A stretch of 6,534 nucleotides of DNA, from positions 1-6,534 of the forward strand of contig CALVEE010000105.1 in NCBI GenBank assembly GCA_944326495.1, given 5' to 3'. Positions 6,243 to 6,534 of this stretch are shown piece by piece; positions within the stretch are counted from its first letter, which is position 1, and every line of letters starts with the position of its first letter. The DNA is from Candidatus Gastranaerophilales bacterium (GTDB lineage: Bacteria > Cyanobacteriota > Vampirovibrionia > Gastranaerophilales > Gastranaerophilaceae). The position numbers and the translations under genes were made by a program. A model generated the notes under the pieces. The model did not search any database. It was not told the DNA's origin and saw only the letters and a program-made list of their open reading frames with translations.

Positions 6243-6534
6243 CTAAACTTCTAATGGTTTATCAAGTGAACTTATAGAAACATCTACTTCATTGGAAAAA
6301 AGCTGCTGCATATGATTAACTAAATCATTGGTTGAGTTTACCCAAAACGTAGGAGAAGTTAGTATTCTTGTACTATAACCATCAACCGGCGGAAGTTTGA
6401 ACATAACAGGGTCATCACCATGGTGTTTGGCCAAAACATCTTTTATTCCGCACAATTCTTCATACTTAATCTCTTTTTTGAGGTTTACCGTAACAATATT
6501 CGAATTATCAACCGATTTTACGTTATCAATAAGC
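6243..6534 (-). CDS. dnaE: DNA polymerase III alpha subunit, C-terminal fragment (5' end outside window)
   Basis: The open frame runs from the right edge of the window to TAG at 6243-6245, giving 96 residues plus stop. An apparent start at 6455 is a TTG codon (Leu) inside a frame that stays open to the edge, so the gene is partial here. The fragment reads NIVTVNL, then CGIKDVLAKHHGDDPVMFKL, then RILTSPTFWVNSTNDLV. This matches the C-terminal region of bacterial and cyanobacterial replicative polymerase alpha subunits, which typically show L-x-x-(I/V)-L-x-x-H-x-G-x-x-P-V and later FWV. In the family this end follows the OB fold and contributes to clamp-loader binding. The polymerase active site would lie far upstream and cannot be checked. 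The call rests on remembered family patterns in a short stretch; a different polymerase III-type alpha chain (such as DnaE2) is possible. Confidence 0.75.
   Translation of the reverse strand, partial: LIDNVKSVDNSNIVTVNLKKEIKYEELCGIKDVLAKHHGDDPVMFKLPPVDGYSTRILTSPTFWVNSTNDLVNHMQQLFSNEVDVSISSLDKPLEV

Noticed and set aside
6300..6320. MQQLF near the dnaE C-terminus as a sliding-clamp binding motif
   Set aside because: It only loosely fits the clamp consensus and probably lies in a buried helix of the C-terminal domain; the known internal clamp site of alpha subunits is further upstream.
6243..6455. A complete 70-residue small gene starting at TTG
   Set aside because: The frame stays open to the window edge and the upstream residues continue a DNA polymerase alpha-like pattern, so it is the end of a longer gene.
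1..6534. CRISPR arrays, tRNA or rRNA genes, insertion sequences, attachment sites
   Set aside because: I saw no regularly spaced repeats, no cloverleaf-type sequences, no transposase or integrase motifs, and no terminal inverted repeats with target duplications.

Overview
The window is low-GC DNA with dense coding and one AT-rich gap. It most likely comes from a gut-type Gastranaerophilales/Vampirovibrionia ('Melainabacteria') genome. That placement is an inference. It rests on the AT bias, on a cyanobacterial-looking DnaE C-terminus, and on several adjacent proteins that begin with a short 'INP...F-G/R-A' leader, a style I associate with that lineage. No ribosomal or marker gene in the window settles it. 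All visible genes read cleanly in the standard code, with TAA and TAG stops.

Layout, left to right: (1) a plus-strand sugar O-acetyltransferase (maltose/galactoside acetyltransferase type) behind an extended -10 promoter; (2) a strong hairpin with T-runs on both sides, placed to end transcription from both directions; (3) a tightly packed minus-strand operon of three genes. In transcription order the operon is a 359-residue membrane protein (6070-4991), an 853-residue membrane protein (4989-2428) and a 600-residue GH13 alpha-amylase-family enzyme (2444-642). (4) Next is an AT-rich gap of about 170 bp that must hold the operon's control region, and (5) the 3' end of dnaE, whose 5' part lies beyond the window edge.

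The operon is the interesting part. The first two genes are 1 nt apart and the second and third overlap by 17 nt, so translation is probably coupled. I recognise no family for either membrane protein. Both have the same plan: a short polar leader, two hydrophobic segments, a linker with a similar motif, a third hydrophobic segment, and a last one near a short charged tail. The larger one carries roughly 575 extra charged helical residues between segments three and four. The enzyme keeps the GH13 catalytic triad and shows GlgE-like traits. It has no signal peptide, yet it carries a leader resembling those of the membrane proteins. A reasonable hypothesis is a lineage-specific membrane-associated system acting on an alpha-glucan or surface glycan. 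This is inference: no transport, polymerase or export gene is present to confirm it.
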